Assembly: GCA_034008185.1 (NCBI GenBank)
Contig: CM067084.1
Location: 10,435,385 to 10,499,384, forward strand
Direction: 5' to 3'
Length of the DNA stretch: 64,000 nucleotides
Origin: Gorsachius magnificus
Taxonomy: Eukaryota; Chordata; Aves; Pelecaniformes; Ardeidae
Shown here: positions 1 through 13,392 of the stretch, one piece after another
Layout of the letters: each line of letters opens with the position of its first letter
How positions within the stretch are numbered: position 1 is the stretch's first letter
The notes under the pieces: model-generated
The model's input: only the letters and a program-made list of their open reading frames with translations
The model's database searches: none
What the model was told of the DNA's origin: nothing
Translations under genes and position numbers: made by a program

Positions 1-3000
1 CGTAACACTGAGCAATCAAATAACGAACAATCTTGAACTTGATGGCACAGTGTGAGCGGTGTTCAGAATGGCTAAGGACAGGCTTGGAAGCTATGGTTTA
101 AGGGATCTATATTAGCCCAGCCTTAGTCGCATGCTTTTCTTGGATATTTTCCTGGAAGCTTTCTTCATCACCAATTCTATCTTGAACTATGGACTATTCA
201 TTTGATTGCAGAAACAGAGACAAAGGTGTGAAAAAACAGGCAGATGTTGTTGTTTAGCAAAAAAAGTGTATGCTCGCAGGTAAGCTTGGGATAAATACGG
301 AATTGTGCAATATTGTATATTCAAACTAACAGAATAGAAAATTGGGTTCATTAGATAATAGAATATGAGAATAGAAAATGGGTTCATTACTTTGCTGTTT
401 CAAAGATTTTTAGACCTCACTTAATGTAGTTGAAATTAAATCTGGTTCTGTTTAAAGGACAGAATTGATTCCTATTCTCTTAGCAGAGCCTGAGGATATA
501 TATGAAAATTTTGTCATCATTCAGCGGAGTTGGATTACATCAAAGCGAGGTTAGCTATGTATTGTTTTGCCTTTTTTTTTTTTAATCAGCCCTATTTCTA
601 ACCCTTAAAAGTGTTGTTAAAAACTACAAAAAGATATTTTTGAAGGAACTTTCACTCCTGTTGATAGATATCCATCCCTTTCCTTAGCCAAGTCCCAGGA
701 AAAAAAGAGAGGGGAAAAAAGAATAGAGAAAAGCTAATGGATATCAAGATAATGATGGGTGACAGACACTTATAAAGCTGCTATAGAATTCAGACTGCAA
801 GATGATTTTCCAGCATCTGGATTCTTCATCATATGTCAGTTTTTTCCAGGTAGAAGGAGAATATAGTAGAAGGGCACAGCAGCAGAATAAAGAATTGTGC
901 CAATGAATATAACAGGATAGTAAACAGCTTTTATGAATAGAAAGGTGGTCTTCCTCACTTAGTCCTGGAAATTTCCCTGCTTAAATTTAAGATGGAACTT
1001 CTTGTTAAATAGTTAAGCCAATCTACTTCCCCAGATTTGAAGTTTTCTTGGAAGTAATTATTGGCATTAGCTTACCAAACAACTATGTCAGGGCATTTAA
1101 GGTAAGAAAACGTGCCATCACACTTGCTATCCTGTTTACTTTTTTCATGCAGTTGGGAAGGTGATGAGATTTTCTGCTATCTTGGGGATTTTCTGGGGAG
1201 GCTGTTGCTGGCATCTATAAGAATGCCTGCGACTTCTTTATAATCAGGTGATAAAGGCCACGCTGGCTGCTCTCTTCCTGTTTCCAATGATGGAGAAAGC
1301 CCTATGCGCAAGAAGTTTGAAGTGTGAAAGCAGTGGGTTTTATTTTGAAACAGTAAGCAGGATCAGAGAATCAAAGGTGTTTGCATTATTCTGTCACTGG
1401 AGAACATGATGGTTTTATGGAAGATTCAGAGTTTTTAGTCTCTACCTTCTAATTCCCATAGCAAGCTAATGGACTTAGCAAAATCATTAACTTTTCCTAC
1501 TAGGTCTGATGCGGGGGGAGTTAACTTTTTCGTAGCAGTCCATAGGGTGCTGTGCTTTGTATCTGTGGCTAAAAGAGCGTGATAACCCATAGGTGCTTTG
1601 TCTATTGAACTCTGCTTCACAGTGTCAAGGCATTCTCTCTCCCCTCCCCACCCCCAGAGTGTAGACTGGGAGTGAGCAAAAGGTTGGGAGGGGACATAGC
1701 TGGGACAGCTGGTCCAAACTGACTGAAAGGATGTCCCATACCCTATGACAGTGTGCTCAGCAATAAAATATCAAGGAAAAGAAGAGGATGGGGGATGTTT
1801 GTGGTTATGGTGTTTGACTTCCCAGGCAAGCGTTACCTGTGCTGAGGCTGTGCTTTCCTGGAAGTGGCCAAACATCTGCAGCGAGTGAATTTCTCTGCTT
1901 TGCTTTGCTTGTGTACACAGCTTTTGCTTTCTGCATTAAACTGTCATGTCATTCCGTGAATCTTCAGTTTTCTCCCCCTCCTGCAGGAGATGTAAGTGCA
2001 TGAGAGGCTGGGTGGGTGGTTGCCTGTTGGCTGGGGTCCCACCACCACACCTTTTGTTAGCATTACAGGAGGAGGAGAGAGAAACAAACAAAAAAAAAGT
2101 AGTCTCTAACATGTAAAGCTTAAAGTTTTAAGTGTTATTTCCATTGTAATAGCAGTAGAGTACTTTATCAATAATGAACTCCTGATTGCAGATGGTCTTC
2201 GCCATCATGCTGGGGGAAAAGTGGTGGAGCTAAGACAGTTGATGTGCTAGAGCTGATGTTGCTGCTGTTGTTGTCTGAGCCCAGTCTTGCTTTCTTGAAA
2301 ATGAACAAACCATAGAGTTTGCATGTGGGTAGGAAAACTAAGGAGTAACATGGAGGGTACACAGCTTCTATTTCTGGGCTCATGGTGATAGCCCGATACT
2401 GAAGCAGAGGCATAGGAGGTAGTGTTACAAGACTGCCAAAGATCTGGCAAATACACAGGAGCATCAAGGTGCTTCAGGTGTTGATTTTTAGTTTGCTTTA
2501 GTGACAGATTTACAGCAGCAATGCAAGAAATCATTCTTTGCTGGCTAAACCTGATTGTCTTTAAAGAGAAGGCAAAGGAGAAGGAAGAAATAATATAAAA
2601 AGAGTGAGTTTGGGTAATAGAAAAGAGCAGAAATCCAATTCTGTCAATATAGGCCCACAAACCTTGTGGAAATGTAGTAATCTTTCTCTCTGGACCAGTA
2701 AGATGAGGTTGTCCCTGAAGAATATGATGGCAGAGGTTCAACCACAGTGTATTAAAGAAAAATTAGTAAAGCTTGCTTCTTCTTACTGATTTCCTAGGAT
2801 TGTTTGGAAATTAAGAATGCAAAATTATATAGTGTTTTGTCAGCAAATAATCCTAGCTTCAGCTTCACTGTTTCATTTAATTTCTGTATTGTTTTTGTTT
2901 ACAGTAGTCTTGCACTATCATCAGTTGCTTCACTAAGTCATGGGCGCAATTTCACTGTCTGGTTTGTCGCTGAATTTTACAGACAGTTAAAGGTAGTGGA

Positions 3001-6000
3001 GTGAATTTATTGTTGTTCTGCTTTGAACAAGTTAAGGTCTTGCTCCCCTAAGAGAAAGCTGCACTGACAACTAATACCCCCTTGTTACGATCTCTTTCTT
3101 GTCACCCTTGGCTACATCGCAGGAATTAAACTGGTGATGATCTTTCTGAGTCATAAGAGAGAGGAAGAGTGAACCCAAATGCATTATTTGGACTTCACGT
3201 GAAACCGGGAGAACTGAGGAATCCTTTGTTTCTAGTCTGGGGAAAGCATAACATGATAAAGGCAGCCAATAAATGGAAAGTAACTCTTATTTGGGGGGTT
3301 TAAATGAAAAATACTTGGTATGGATATTAATGCTGTCAGATGATCTGGGAAGATGAGCTGAAATTGCCTAGAAACAGAGTCAGGCCAATAAGAAGAGTAC
3401 AGCTCCCAGTCTGGACTGCCCTGTGTCTGGATGCCTTGATCCACAAGCCAGAATAATTTACAGTTGTTGGCACTTGTACATATATCTAAAGCATAATCTC
3501 AAACAGTTTGGATGAGACAGGAAGAAGGGCAAGTTATTTACTGTTTCCTTACTGAGAAGTTTGAGGTTGAAGCATCTTGGGCTGGTAACTCTCAAAAACA
3601 TGGTCCTCATTTAGATGAATGAGGATGGCAAATCCATTAATGTGTAATATATTATTGCATAAGTGGGATTCGTCTCATGTTATCACTTACTTTAATATAT
3701 TAATCACTATTAAAGACCTGAAATTAATTATTTTCAACCTTTAAGCAAAGGGGATGGCTTGTGAAAGTACAAAAAGTAAGTAGAAAAAATAAGTCTTTCC
3801 TTCAGCTATACTTTCATTTCACAGAATGCCAATTACGGCAAAGTAGTTCTTATTTTAATCAGCAGTGAAACGTAGTTACTAAGCTTAAGCTTAGAGTGCC
3901 TAAGAAACAAGACTGTTTTTTTCTAGAGTGACTGACTGATCATTATTTATATTTCCATATAATCTTTAATCACTGTGGAAAGACTTGTGAATGATAAAAG
4001 AGCTAAAATAGAATAATTTATATCAATGTTCCTTAACAGAATGAATCAAGTATCATACAGTATGGAAGCTGGTTTCAGAATTACTATGAGAACACAGTAA
4101 GCACAAACCCATATTTATAAAACATAAATCGTAATGTCAAAGTAGTGACATTACCAGGCTAATTTACTCTGTGTGTAAATGACAAAAAATGTCAGTATTT
4201 AGCAATGACTGCACATGGCCTTCTTAGACAGAAATTGGGTTCCAATACTGTTTATTTTATGTAGCTCCAGGGCGTGCAGAAATCTGAAGCCATAGGCTAC
4301 AATCTTACTAGATCTCCTAAACCAGAACAAGTTTAGAATTTACCTCATGTGGAAAACTCAGCATTAATGGGATTGTGTGCTGTTGGTACAGCCTTCTTAA
4401 TGGGTATAAATAATCAGTAAAAGTAATGTTTTTAATGTTACTTCATGTATTTTGATATTCTTTAATGGAAGAACTTAATTCATTTCTGTGTTGCAGTTTT
4501 CCTTCTTGGAAAATGTATTGTTTCATCAGGTTGAGAGGAGACTGTTAGCTTGTAATATCCAGATAAAGTAGGATGGGAATGCCCAATGTAGAAGCAGCTG
4601 TTAGGAAAGATGAATAGGTTGTTCTGCTCTTCCTTCTTCAGTCACCAGGAAAAGCTCTCACTGGGAGCCCTCATACTTTTTCACTTTCCTTTCTGCCATG
4701 CAGTTCAGAGACTGTTTGAAGTCCAGGGGCCTGAATCTATCACCTGTTGTTGAAAACAGAAAATTTTCTCTTTGAGACAAATTTTTCATGGGATGATTTT
4801 TGGCATCCAAGAGATGGGATATATGATAAGGTAAAGTGTAAGGAGGAAACTTAACAAGATTTTAACTTAGTAAGTGGCATCTGCAATACCGCAGTAACTC
4901 ACAAGTGATATCTAGTGCAGATCAATGCTGAAAAAAAATGGCTCACAGCATAAACATCAATGGTAGTGCCGAGGGAGGACTAGTAGATCATGTATGTGTT
5001 CAGTATCAAAACAAAATCTGTGTACTGTCTGTTCCTTCTGTGTGGTTGGAGAATGAAGTAATCCAGGTGTAGAATAACTCCCAGTATCATCAGTACAACA
5101 TCAAACATTGGAATACTCTACTGCACCCAAGAAATACTGAGGCCAGGGAATGGATTTTGAGATTGAGTGTAATTTCTATCCCACATTGATGGATTGCTAT
5201 ATGACATTTTATTTTAATCTAAAAAACTCTGGCATTAAGGGCAAGATAATTTGTCTAGGGCCCAGACAAGGTGAGATTTAGTCTGATCTCAGGCAAGGAT
5301 CTGAGAAGACTGGAAGAGTCTTTTAATTGACTTAAAATTATTTAGAATAAATGAGAACATGGCATGAGTCGATATGAGAAGTTTAGAGGTGAATGAGCAC
5401 AGACTTAGAAATAGCCTGAAAAACAATTAGGTTTCTCAATGCGGTGAACTGGAAAAAAAAATACCCACCTTACTGTCTTTGACAGTTGAAGTGAGCTAAT
5501 CATGTAATAGCTATGTAATATCATTGCACAAAGCCTGCATGTAATAACAGCAGCCTTAACGAGAAGATATGAGAAGGGATGATCTCAAGGCAGTTTTGGA
5601 TCCCTTGCATTTCTAAATTCTGCTATTGCAGAAGGAATTTTGAAAGTGGGGCTTTTGGTTGTGACCAGTTTTTCTGTGGGGGATAGCGGTTTTACAGTTC
5701 AATGTACTCTAAGAAAATCAGAGACAGCTGTGAATTATGGTTTTCATCCACAAGGAGGATGCCATGGAAGTGATTAGTTTTAGTTCTTTGGATGTGTTTA
5801 ATTTGTTCATGACTGAAAAGAGAAAAAACATATTATTTGCCTCTCATTGGATGTTGGTAGTTTGCACAGTTTGTTTTGGTTTGTAAGTTGAGGGGAGTAA
5901 TGTGACTTTAGATGTACTATTGTAAATGTGGACTTAAAACTTTTGATCATTAAATGCTGTCAGTTGTTTAGGCTTTTAGACTGAATATTTTTTCCCTTTT

Positions 6001-9000
6001 TTTTGTAGTTTTTTTGGTGTTCTGCCATATTATATTAGTTTTTTGTTATTTTTTACTGTTTGAATGGAAATTCAGAATAACCAGATCATTTCTCGGCATT
6101 GGATTTGATTTCTTTACAGCCAAGTCTTCATTGTGTTTTTCATTTTTGTAGCAGTTTTGAGAACAGTTTATATTTTTTAAAAGTGAGAGAGTGTTTATGC
6201 TGGAAGGTCATGAATCTGGACTTGAGAAAGTTCTTATTCCTTTTGATAACTAATTACTTGTTATTCTGTTCTTAATAAATGGGTTTATAATAATTATTGA
6301 AGGATGAGCTGTGGATTTTTGTCCCTGTGCTTGAGCACTGACCAGCTTGTTTCAGGTGGAATGCTGGAATTACAGTTCAGGAGCAGGAGTCTATGGAAAT
6401 ATTTGCCATCTGAATCCTCTCTTTTCTTAGGTTGCACTGTATGAAGCAGCACACAAATTTTTAAGTATACATTACAAGCAGGGGTGTCGACAAAAGACTT
6501 AATTTTTGTTATGGGTTTTATTATGCATTTCTCTGAATTTTCTGAAACCTCATTTTAACATAGTGATATAACAGTGATTCCAATTAAACAAGAATTGCTT
6601 TGTAATGAGATATAACAAAAACATCCTCAATTACTCATCATCTGTTGATGCAGTTATTGGGAAGAAAAAGATACCAGGTGAAAAGGTGTTAATTGGAATT
6701 TTTGTGCTTTGCTTGATGCCATTGTAGCCCATCCATATCTTTGACGAGAAAGAAAGGCTTGGTTCTCTGCCACAGCTGGAGAAAAAAAGTGTTTTTCTGT
6801 CTGCCTATTTCTCAAAAGTCATAGAGTGCTTAAGTACCTCTGCCCAAATTCATTGTATTGGAAGTAAGGGTTGTAACGTTTACTTGCTCCCAATGAAACA
6901 GTGTTTAAGGACATAGGACTAAGATGGCTGTGGAGTCCTCATCAGACGTGAACTTTCCCATTCTTACTTCAGTAGCTAACATATCACTGTAAACTGCTAG
7001 CACATTAAGTGTGATGGAAAGTTGTACTCTTTCATTTTGTTAAAAAAAACCCCACCAAAGCTCTTTTTGCTTCAGAAAAATACTTTATGTAACATAGAGA
7101 CAAGGAGACAAGAACAATACAGTATTTATGAAGACATCAAGCTCACTGAAATGTGTTTCTCTTTACATGCTGGAGAACGTAGAAATCTTATGGGTCTTTT
7201 CACATGGAAAACTGAGAAGGAGAAAAGCAGTAAATCTGAATTCTCCTATAACCAAATAGATACATAAATAAAATCCATCTCAGCTAAATGATGCTCAGTA
7301 GCTCCATACCATATTCATTTTAACTACAAAGGAAACAAAAGCATTTGTCACAAGTGCCTGTTGATGAGAAGCTGGGCCCTGGTTTCTCTCTTGATAACTA
7401 AGATCCTAATAATCTTTACGTATATCTAAGTTATTAAGACCTGATCCATGGCCAGTAGAAATAGCTTCATAAACATCAGAAATACTTGTTTTAGTTTCTA
7501 ATTCCATATCTGAGTTTTTAGGATTAGTTTTATCACAGGTTTGTACACTTGCCCATTTTTATTTTCTAATGTTGAGGATAGGTAGGATGACAATTAATTT
7601 TTTACATTTTATTTGGTGTATGGCTAACCAGTAAGGCTAAGCTTTTCTCAGTTTCTCAACAAAGAGTAGAGTTAAAATAAAAAGTCCAAGTACAGACTTT
7701 CATTATTCTCTGACTAGGAAAAGCACCAGCCACTGCTTCCCTATTATTTTTCTAGGTTAAGATTTTTAAGCCTTCGATAAATCCCAAAGATTAATAAGTG
7801 AAAGAAAGAATATAAAACATTTCATTGCACTCTCTGAAGCTAGCCTTCCACACTTCTATCAGCGTTTTAAGGCACACTGTGACTGCTAAACATGCACTAT
7901 TTTGTCCCTGTTCTACCTACAAATCTGACAAGGGGTTATTCAATAAAAATCTGTAACACAGTATATAATTTGGAAATACGATTTTGTTACTGGTGTCAAT
8001 TGCATCACCTGAAAAGGAATGACATACTAAAAAGTGCTTTGGAGGACAGTTTCATCATTTCCTTTTCATTTCCTTGATTTGACACTTTTATAAACAGCCT
8101 AAGTGTTGGAGCTAGCCGGATGCTTGCAGGACTTAAGCAAATATAGTACAGGGGGGAGCGGGGGGTATTTGCTTGGGTTTGGGTTTGTTTTTTTTTTAGC
8201 TATGAGAACATGGTGCAGAAGACATGACACTTATCGCTTCTTTTAGAAATGGGGAAATCCTCTGTGGTATCTCAGCAGTGCAGTGCAGTGGTGCACAGTC
8301 CCAGGCACTGGGAGTCGCGTGAGCACATCCCCTCCTGACTGGGGTACGGTTTTATGTTCTATCTGTAGCAGACCATATACAGCCGAAAAACTGGGAAACT
8401 GTGGCAGTGGGACCAGTCATTCTGCTGTGTTATGTTCCTCTATGGTTATTTAGCATAGCATAGACAGTTACAGCAAAGCAAACTGAAGATTGTAAGCCTC
8501 AACTTGCTTACTGTTCCTGGAGGCATGTTGTAGGTATCACTAACTTGAATTAGACGCTCCTCTTGAAGCTGTGGTTTCTTTTCTGTTTCTTGCTTTGTAC
8601 TTCAAGCATTTTGCTAATTAATTACTAGATAGATTCCTACCTGCAACATCTTATCAAGAGAGCAAATGGCTCTGCATTGTGTTGTTTATATTTTGTGTTA
8701 ATTAGTTAAAGATGTTATAACCTTCATTATTGGATTATAGGGCAATCCGTGACAGAGTGGCTGTACTAAAATTGAAGAGCATTTTCTATTTTTATCTTAC
8801 CTCATTTGCCTGCTGTCTGATGTTAAATCAAGTAAGTGAAACTGGTAATGCCCTTGTGATAAGAAGGCATGGGTAGCATGCTTAAACACCTTGTTTGCTG
8901 AAGAGATAGATGTTATTTTATGGAGAGCAGCTTGTTCTCAAGCTGAACAGAAAATACATGAAATGTTGGAGGGATACTATTCTCACCATTGTTTCTTCCC

Positions 9001-10015
9001 ACCTACACCATTTTCCTTTCTACCTAGCTGAAAATGATCATACACCATGTGAATAAGGATAACTTATGCATTTATGCTTTCTGAATATGCTAAAGTGAAC
9101 ATGGATTATTGATCTTTTCCATGCTCTGCAGCTGAGCTCTAGGTGGAGGCAAAAAGAATCTTTTTGACCTAGTTGCAAAATAACATAATAATTGCTATAG
9201 AAAACTTACCTCCTACCCTGGGTCTGACAAGAAAATCTTTTTTAACCGTCTAGTAGTCCACCCATCTAGACCATAGTGTCCCCATGAAGATGTTCCCCTT
9301 CTCTACATGGTATAGGCTGTTATTGGGACATTGCTATGGAAGATGAAAAATGCTACTTTTGAAAAAATGAACCATTGCTGTCTTTATTCTGATGAGTGCT
9401 GTCTGTAGTGAATGGTAATATTTGGGGTCCTTCCTCTTTTTAAGTGTATAACCTTGTGAATAGCAGGAGCAGATACTTCTAATAGCTTTTTAAGTCTAAA
9501 ACAAGATGGAGTTTTTCAAAGTTCCCCTACTGATTGCCTTTCAGAATTTCCTTGCAGAGTATTCTCACTTTATGCAGGGGCGCATCAGTGTGCTTGGTAA
9601 GTTGCAATCCCGGTATGACCCATTCTCCAGTGGCTGGGATTCTGATTTCCACTCTGGGTGCTGGATGCTTGAAACATATGTTTGCAATAGCCAGTGTTTT
9701 ATGTTTAAGTCATATTTTGGAAATAGGCCTATATTCCTAATACATGTAATATATGAAATGTTTTTGGTTTTTTTTTCCAGGTTCCTAACAGGCTTTCTGT
9801 ATAGCTCAGATAAAAACCTGAAGGCATTTAAAAAAGAGTAATCAGTTCTAAGTTTTTCATGACAACCCTGTGAAACTGTTAGTGCAATGATTTGTTAAAC
9901 TTTGAGCTTAAAAGCATATATAACTCGGAAAATGCAATCCAAGGCCAGAGTTAGATAAATGAAGTTTTTTAGTGAATACAAAAACTGTATAAATATTCAG
10001 TGAATTTGCTTGTAT
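1..10015. other. Non-genic AT-rich DNA
   Basis: No exon, RNA gene or recognisable transposon was found on either strand. The longest open frame (minus 2247-2741, 164 codons) ends in a glutamine run produced by a short GCT/GTT repeat near 2258-2272 and overlaps another minus-strand frame. It matches nothing recognised and is taken as chance. Short purine-rich (about 700-735) and T-rich runs occur. Confidence 0.6.
8151..8183 (+). other. G-run cluster, relaxed G-quadruplex potential
   Basis: G-runs at 8151-8156, 8160-8165, 8175-8177 and 8181-8183. The middle loop of nine bases exceeds the usual seven, so this is a relaxed rather than canonical quadruplex motif. Confidence 0.4.
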
Positions 10016-10019
10016 AAGC

Positions 10020-10200
10020 TTAAAAATTGCTAAGATACTCATTCAGACCTTCAGAGTTGCGAAGCTTGCGGTAGAATAAAAGATCCAAGCCTCTCGATGA
10101 TATGCAAAGGAGAAGGGCCGCATGTCCATTGCAAGTGTCTGCATGTGTCACAACCACCCTCAAATGGAGTAGAGGGGTGAAATGTCATGGCATTTATTAA
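10020..10200. other. CpG-bearing patch, possible repeat fragment
   Basis: A short block whose texture differs from its AT-rich flanks. It contains GTTGCGAAGCTTGCGGTAG, an AATAAA at 10075-10080, then CTCTCGATG and GGGCCGCATG, with several CpGs within 100 bp. The composition and the poly(A) signal are compatible with a retroelement fragment, but no family could be recognised and no ends are visible. Confidence 0.25.
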
Positions 10201-11384
10201 ACGTTAGCTGTAATGCTTGATATATTTAGATATGAAACATAGATTTTCAGTTAGTGCTTTGAAAGTCACTGACAAAATTGTAGTAGGTGCCTGTTTCATT
10301 CTTAAAAAAATTTTACAGTGTTTCCCAAGTAGGCTCTCAACCTTCTGATTAAAACACATGGAAAAAATAAAGTATAAGAATGTGATATATTTGGAAGCAA
10401 GGACATTTTAACTCAGATTTTTTTTAATTGCTTTTATATGCTTAAAGAAAGACACAAATACTTGATAATGTTAAAAAATGAAATGGCATGAAGAAAACGA
10501 TTCATTTGAGCTCTTGGGATTTAAAATGTGCAGATAACCAATACTGACCAATTTTTTAGGGGAGAAATTACAAGTAGACTGAGGTCTGTATGGTAAATCT
10601 CATCCTGAAAAAACTTAGATGGATGAGTCATAAGCTTCTGAAAATGAGATTTGTAATGGAAACACCAAATCAACTTTTACTATAGTGTCAGGAATATGAC
10701 ATTATAATAAAGTACACTGATGTATCTGTATTTGCCTTTTGCAAACATAATGAAACTGACTTCAGCATAGAAGGTGCCAGGGTATTCCATCCACATCTGC
10801 TGTTTTACAGTATAATATAACAATATTCAGACATATAATGCTAGGTGTTATGTATTTGCACTAGGATGGGAGACGACCAGCAGAATTTTTTTTAATCATG
10901 ACTAGAATAACAACTCTCTAAGTTGCTGTATGGAATATGGCATCTACCCTCATCCACCTGGGGACAAGTTGGAAGTCATCAGTGCTTTTTATAGCAAATA
11001 TTAATGGCAACACCAGTAGTGCATACTGGGGCTTTGCTTGGCTTGTTTCCTGTCTCACCCAGCACAGGCTCGGTGTGAACCCATCCATCCTGTGCTACTT
11101 TATTGCTGGCATTTAGTTTTGACTGTCTGGCACTGCTCTTGGCTTGGGCTTTTCATGGTGCCATGCTCCCAAATAGGGAGCGCAGTTCAGGAACCTGAAT
11201 CCAGGACACAAACAACCATGTTGGGTCCCACTAATCCAGAGCACGGGCAGAAGACAGGAACTGAAGACATATTTGCCCAGTGCAGTCTTCTCATCCTCCA
11301 CTGACCTGTGCCTCAAGAATTTCCAGTGACACCTTTCTGTTTCATTGCTTTTGATAGTTTTTTTTCTTCCATTTAATCACATTT

Positions 11385-11805
11385 TATTTGCTGAGGGGAG
11401 GATTTGGAGCTGTGCCCAGAAGGCACGGTGAGGGCCAGTGCCCTGTGTGTGTGAGGGGGGGACGACTGGGGGGGGCGAGTGGCTCCAGATCGGCTGCTTG
11501 GAGAGCTCAGGGCCCTTTGGCATGGCCTGCAGAAAGAGCAGCCACTCTCCCGCTGCCCCGCAGTGGAAGTCCCTGCTGTCGGCACAGCCAGCAACACTCG
11601 TGCAAGAGGGGAGGCACCACACACAAAGAAGGTCTCCGGGCGAGACGTGCAGGAGTTGCTCTGCAGATGCCTTTTCCAGGCAAAGTGCAGTGAGTCAGTC
11701 AGGAGGGGACTTCAGTGCTGCATCTTCCTCTCCTCAGGGCCAACCCACTGCCTCACCCGTGGGAGATAGCCAAGTCTGTCCATGCTGCTGCAGGATTTAA
11801 GTTTT
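11385..11805. other. GC-rich patch with G-runs, no supported gene
   Basis: GC content rises sharply against the flanks. G-runs at 11454-11461 and 11469-11476 are close enough to form a G-quadruplex. Several overlapping open frames of 80-120 codons occur on both strands and in several frames at once. That is what high GC (few stop codons) produces by chance, so none is called. CpGs are present but do not form a classical promoter-scale island. A weak distal regulatory element or a repeat remnant is possible. Confidence 0.4.
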
Positions 11806-12258
11806 CCACTTTCAGGGATGGGGATGTAGCACTATTGTGTCTTTTGTGGTAGAAAAAAAAGTCATTTTTGCTTGCATGGAAGAAAAGCTTGAGCCATCCG
11901 TCTGGTGAAACTTCTTCTGCTTCCTTGTGAGCTGTACCCTACACCAAAATCAGGGTAGCCCTTCTTCTGGCAATGCCTGTCTCCATTGTGTACATTCAGA
12001 CCTGGGCTGTCACCCAGCTTAGCCCCGGCATTGCAGGCATTCCACTAATTCGTTCCTCAGACAGACAGCAAGACCGACAGATCTAAGCCAAGCTAAGGCT
12101 CTACAGGTTAAACAAGCTGAAAAAGTAGGGAGGCTTAATGGAGGGAACAATTTTTATCTAGAGTACTAAATACAGTACAAACCAAATTTGTTAGCAAAAG
12201 ATGTTGGGATATTGGTCACATTTGTTTTATTTATGAGTCATTTCTGTTAACAGAATTC

Positions 12259-12285
12259 AATTACTGATTATTAGACTCAGTAATT
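12259..12285 (+). repeat. 9-bp inverted repeat with homeodomain-like arms
   Basis: AATTACTGA (12259-12267) and TCAGTAATT (12277-12285) around a 9-base spacer. The TAATT cores in opposite orientation could be paired homeodomain sites or a chance palindrome. Confidence 0.5.
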
Positions 12286-12604
12286 TTTTACTGCTGCCAT
12301 CTCCATACTTACTCTGCCTGTTCCTTCATTTGAAACTTAACAAACTATCAATTCATTTTCATTCATTATTTTCATTTTCTGTAACATATTTCTGGGTTTT
12401 CTCTTTACAGAGAAATGTAGGATTTTTATTACATGTCTGAAATGGTACTTTGGTACATAAAATCAACAAAAAATGGGGTAAATAGCTAAGAACATGTGCA
12501 GTTATGGATATCTAAGAAATTTAGGAATGATTAATTAATCTTGTAAAAATGAAAAATAAGTAAAAACGGCATTGTAATTTTTTAGCAAAGAGAGGAATCT
12601 GCTT

Positions 12605-12885
12605 CGATTAATACACTGAAAATAAGTTTAGGCCAGACGATGTTTTGCACCAGTAGGCGCAATCCCAGTAAGAAAGGCACTCAGGCTCTGTAAAGTATCA
12701 TTTTAAATGCTATTTATTAGACCTAGTGCTATAAAGAAAGAGAGACTAGTTTAGGTAATCCCACATCCTTTTAGAGACAGGGAACCTCGAGGGGTGCAGC
12801 ATCAAACTTGTCCCATCCGGGTGCAGCGCACCAGGTGGATCCCATCCCCGGAGAGGGCTGCCCCATTTTCATCATTACAGCTCTT
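12605..12885 (-). mobile_element. Possible solitary retroviral LTR fragment
   Basis: Read on the minus strand, this is a CpG-bearing block in AT-rich surroundings. A GC-rich, U3-like part (plus 12780-12870, containing GCAGCGCACC and CCCCGGAGAGGG) leads to an AATAAA signal (plus complement TTTATT at 12713-12718). After that come CTGAGTGCCTTTCTTACTGGG and GGATTGCGCC, resembling an R-U5 segment. The promoter-like, poly(A)-signal and short GC-containing order is LTR-like. No clear TG...CA ends, target-site duplication or internal gag/pol similarity could be established, so an eroded endogenous retrovirus LTR is only one reading. A small CpG patch of unique DNA is the other. Confidence 0.35.
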
Positions 12886-13168
12886 TCAGGATTTTCTTAC
12901 AAGAAAGCAACCCTCGGTCATTTCTGCTGTCAGAGGCTCGCATGGGAACCTGTGCCAACTTTGTCACTTGGATAATTTCTAATGGTTTTTTTGAGATACC
13001 TTGTTTAGTATAGATACTAAGCTGAGACTCAAAACCTGAGAGAGTAATTGCACTCATTATAGGGGTTTTTTTTATTCCTGGAGAAGACAAAGTAGCACAT
13101 TCTATAGACTTCTGTTTTTCAGAATTAATCCTGCCCATGAAAGGTACGTAGACTATATTGACATCCAC
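12875..13168 (-). other. Unassigned minus-strand open stretch beside the LTR-like block
   Basis: A 97-codon minus-strand open frame ends where the LTR-like block begins. Composition is mixed, with no low-complexity bias and no recognised domain or catalytic motif. If the neighbouring block is an LTR, this would sit where the 3' end of a provirus interior lies, but I see no retroviral protein signature. At 97 codons it could also be chance. Not annotated as a gene. Confidence 0.15.
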
Positions 13169-13370
13169 GGAACAGTTGCAATTACCTGTTAAGTGAGAGG
13201 AGAATGAGTCAGTCCTTCTTTAGTTTGGTCTAGGCAATTTACTTTTCCCTCTTAGTTAATAGATCATGATAAACAACTACAAAAATAGCTTTAAAGGTAT
13301 GTTAAATTGGAAACCAAAATGTATAGACTTTCTCTTAAAGGAGTCCCAACCTTCAGAATGCTGTATCTTC

Positions 13371-13392
13371 TTTTTTTTTTTTTTAATTTCAG
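13371..13392 (+). promoter_or_regulatory. Strong 3' splice-site look-alike
   Basis: Fourteen consecutive T (13371-13384) followed by AATTTCAG, with the AG at 13391-13392, gives a near-ideal vertebrate polypyrimidine tract plus acceptor. The downstream sequence stays open to a TGA ending at 13487. No matching upstream exon or recognised coding sequence was found, so this may be an exon of an unknown transcript or a decoy created by an old T-run. Confidence 0.2.

Noticed and set aside
2247..2741. 164-codon minus-strand open frame, longest in the window
   Set aside because: No recognised domain, low-complexity glutamine end from a short GCT/GTT repeat, an overlapping second frame, and no splice or promoter context.
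9506..9841. 111-codon plus-strand open frame
   Set aside because: No similarity recognised, and a second frame is open across the same bases; consistent with chance.
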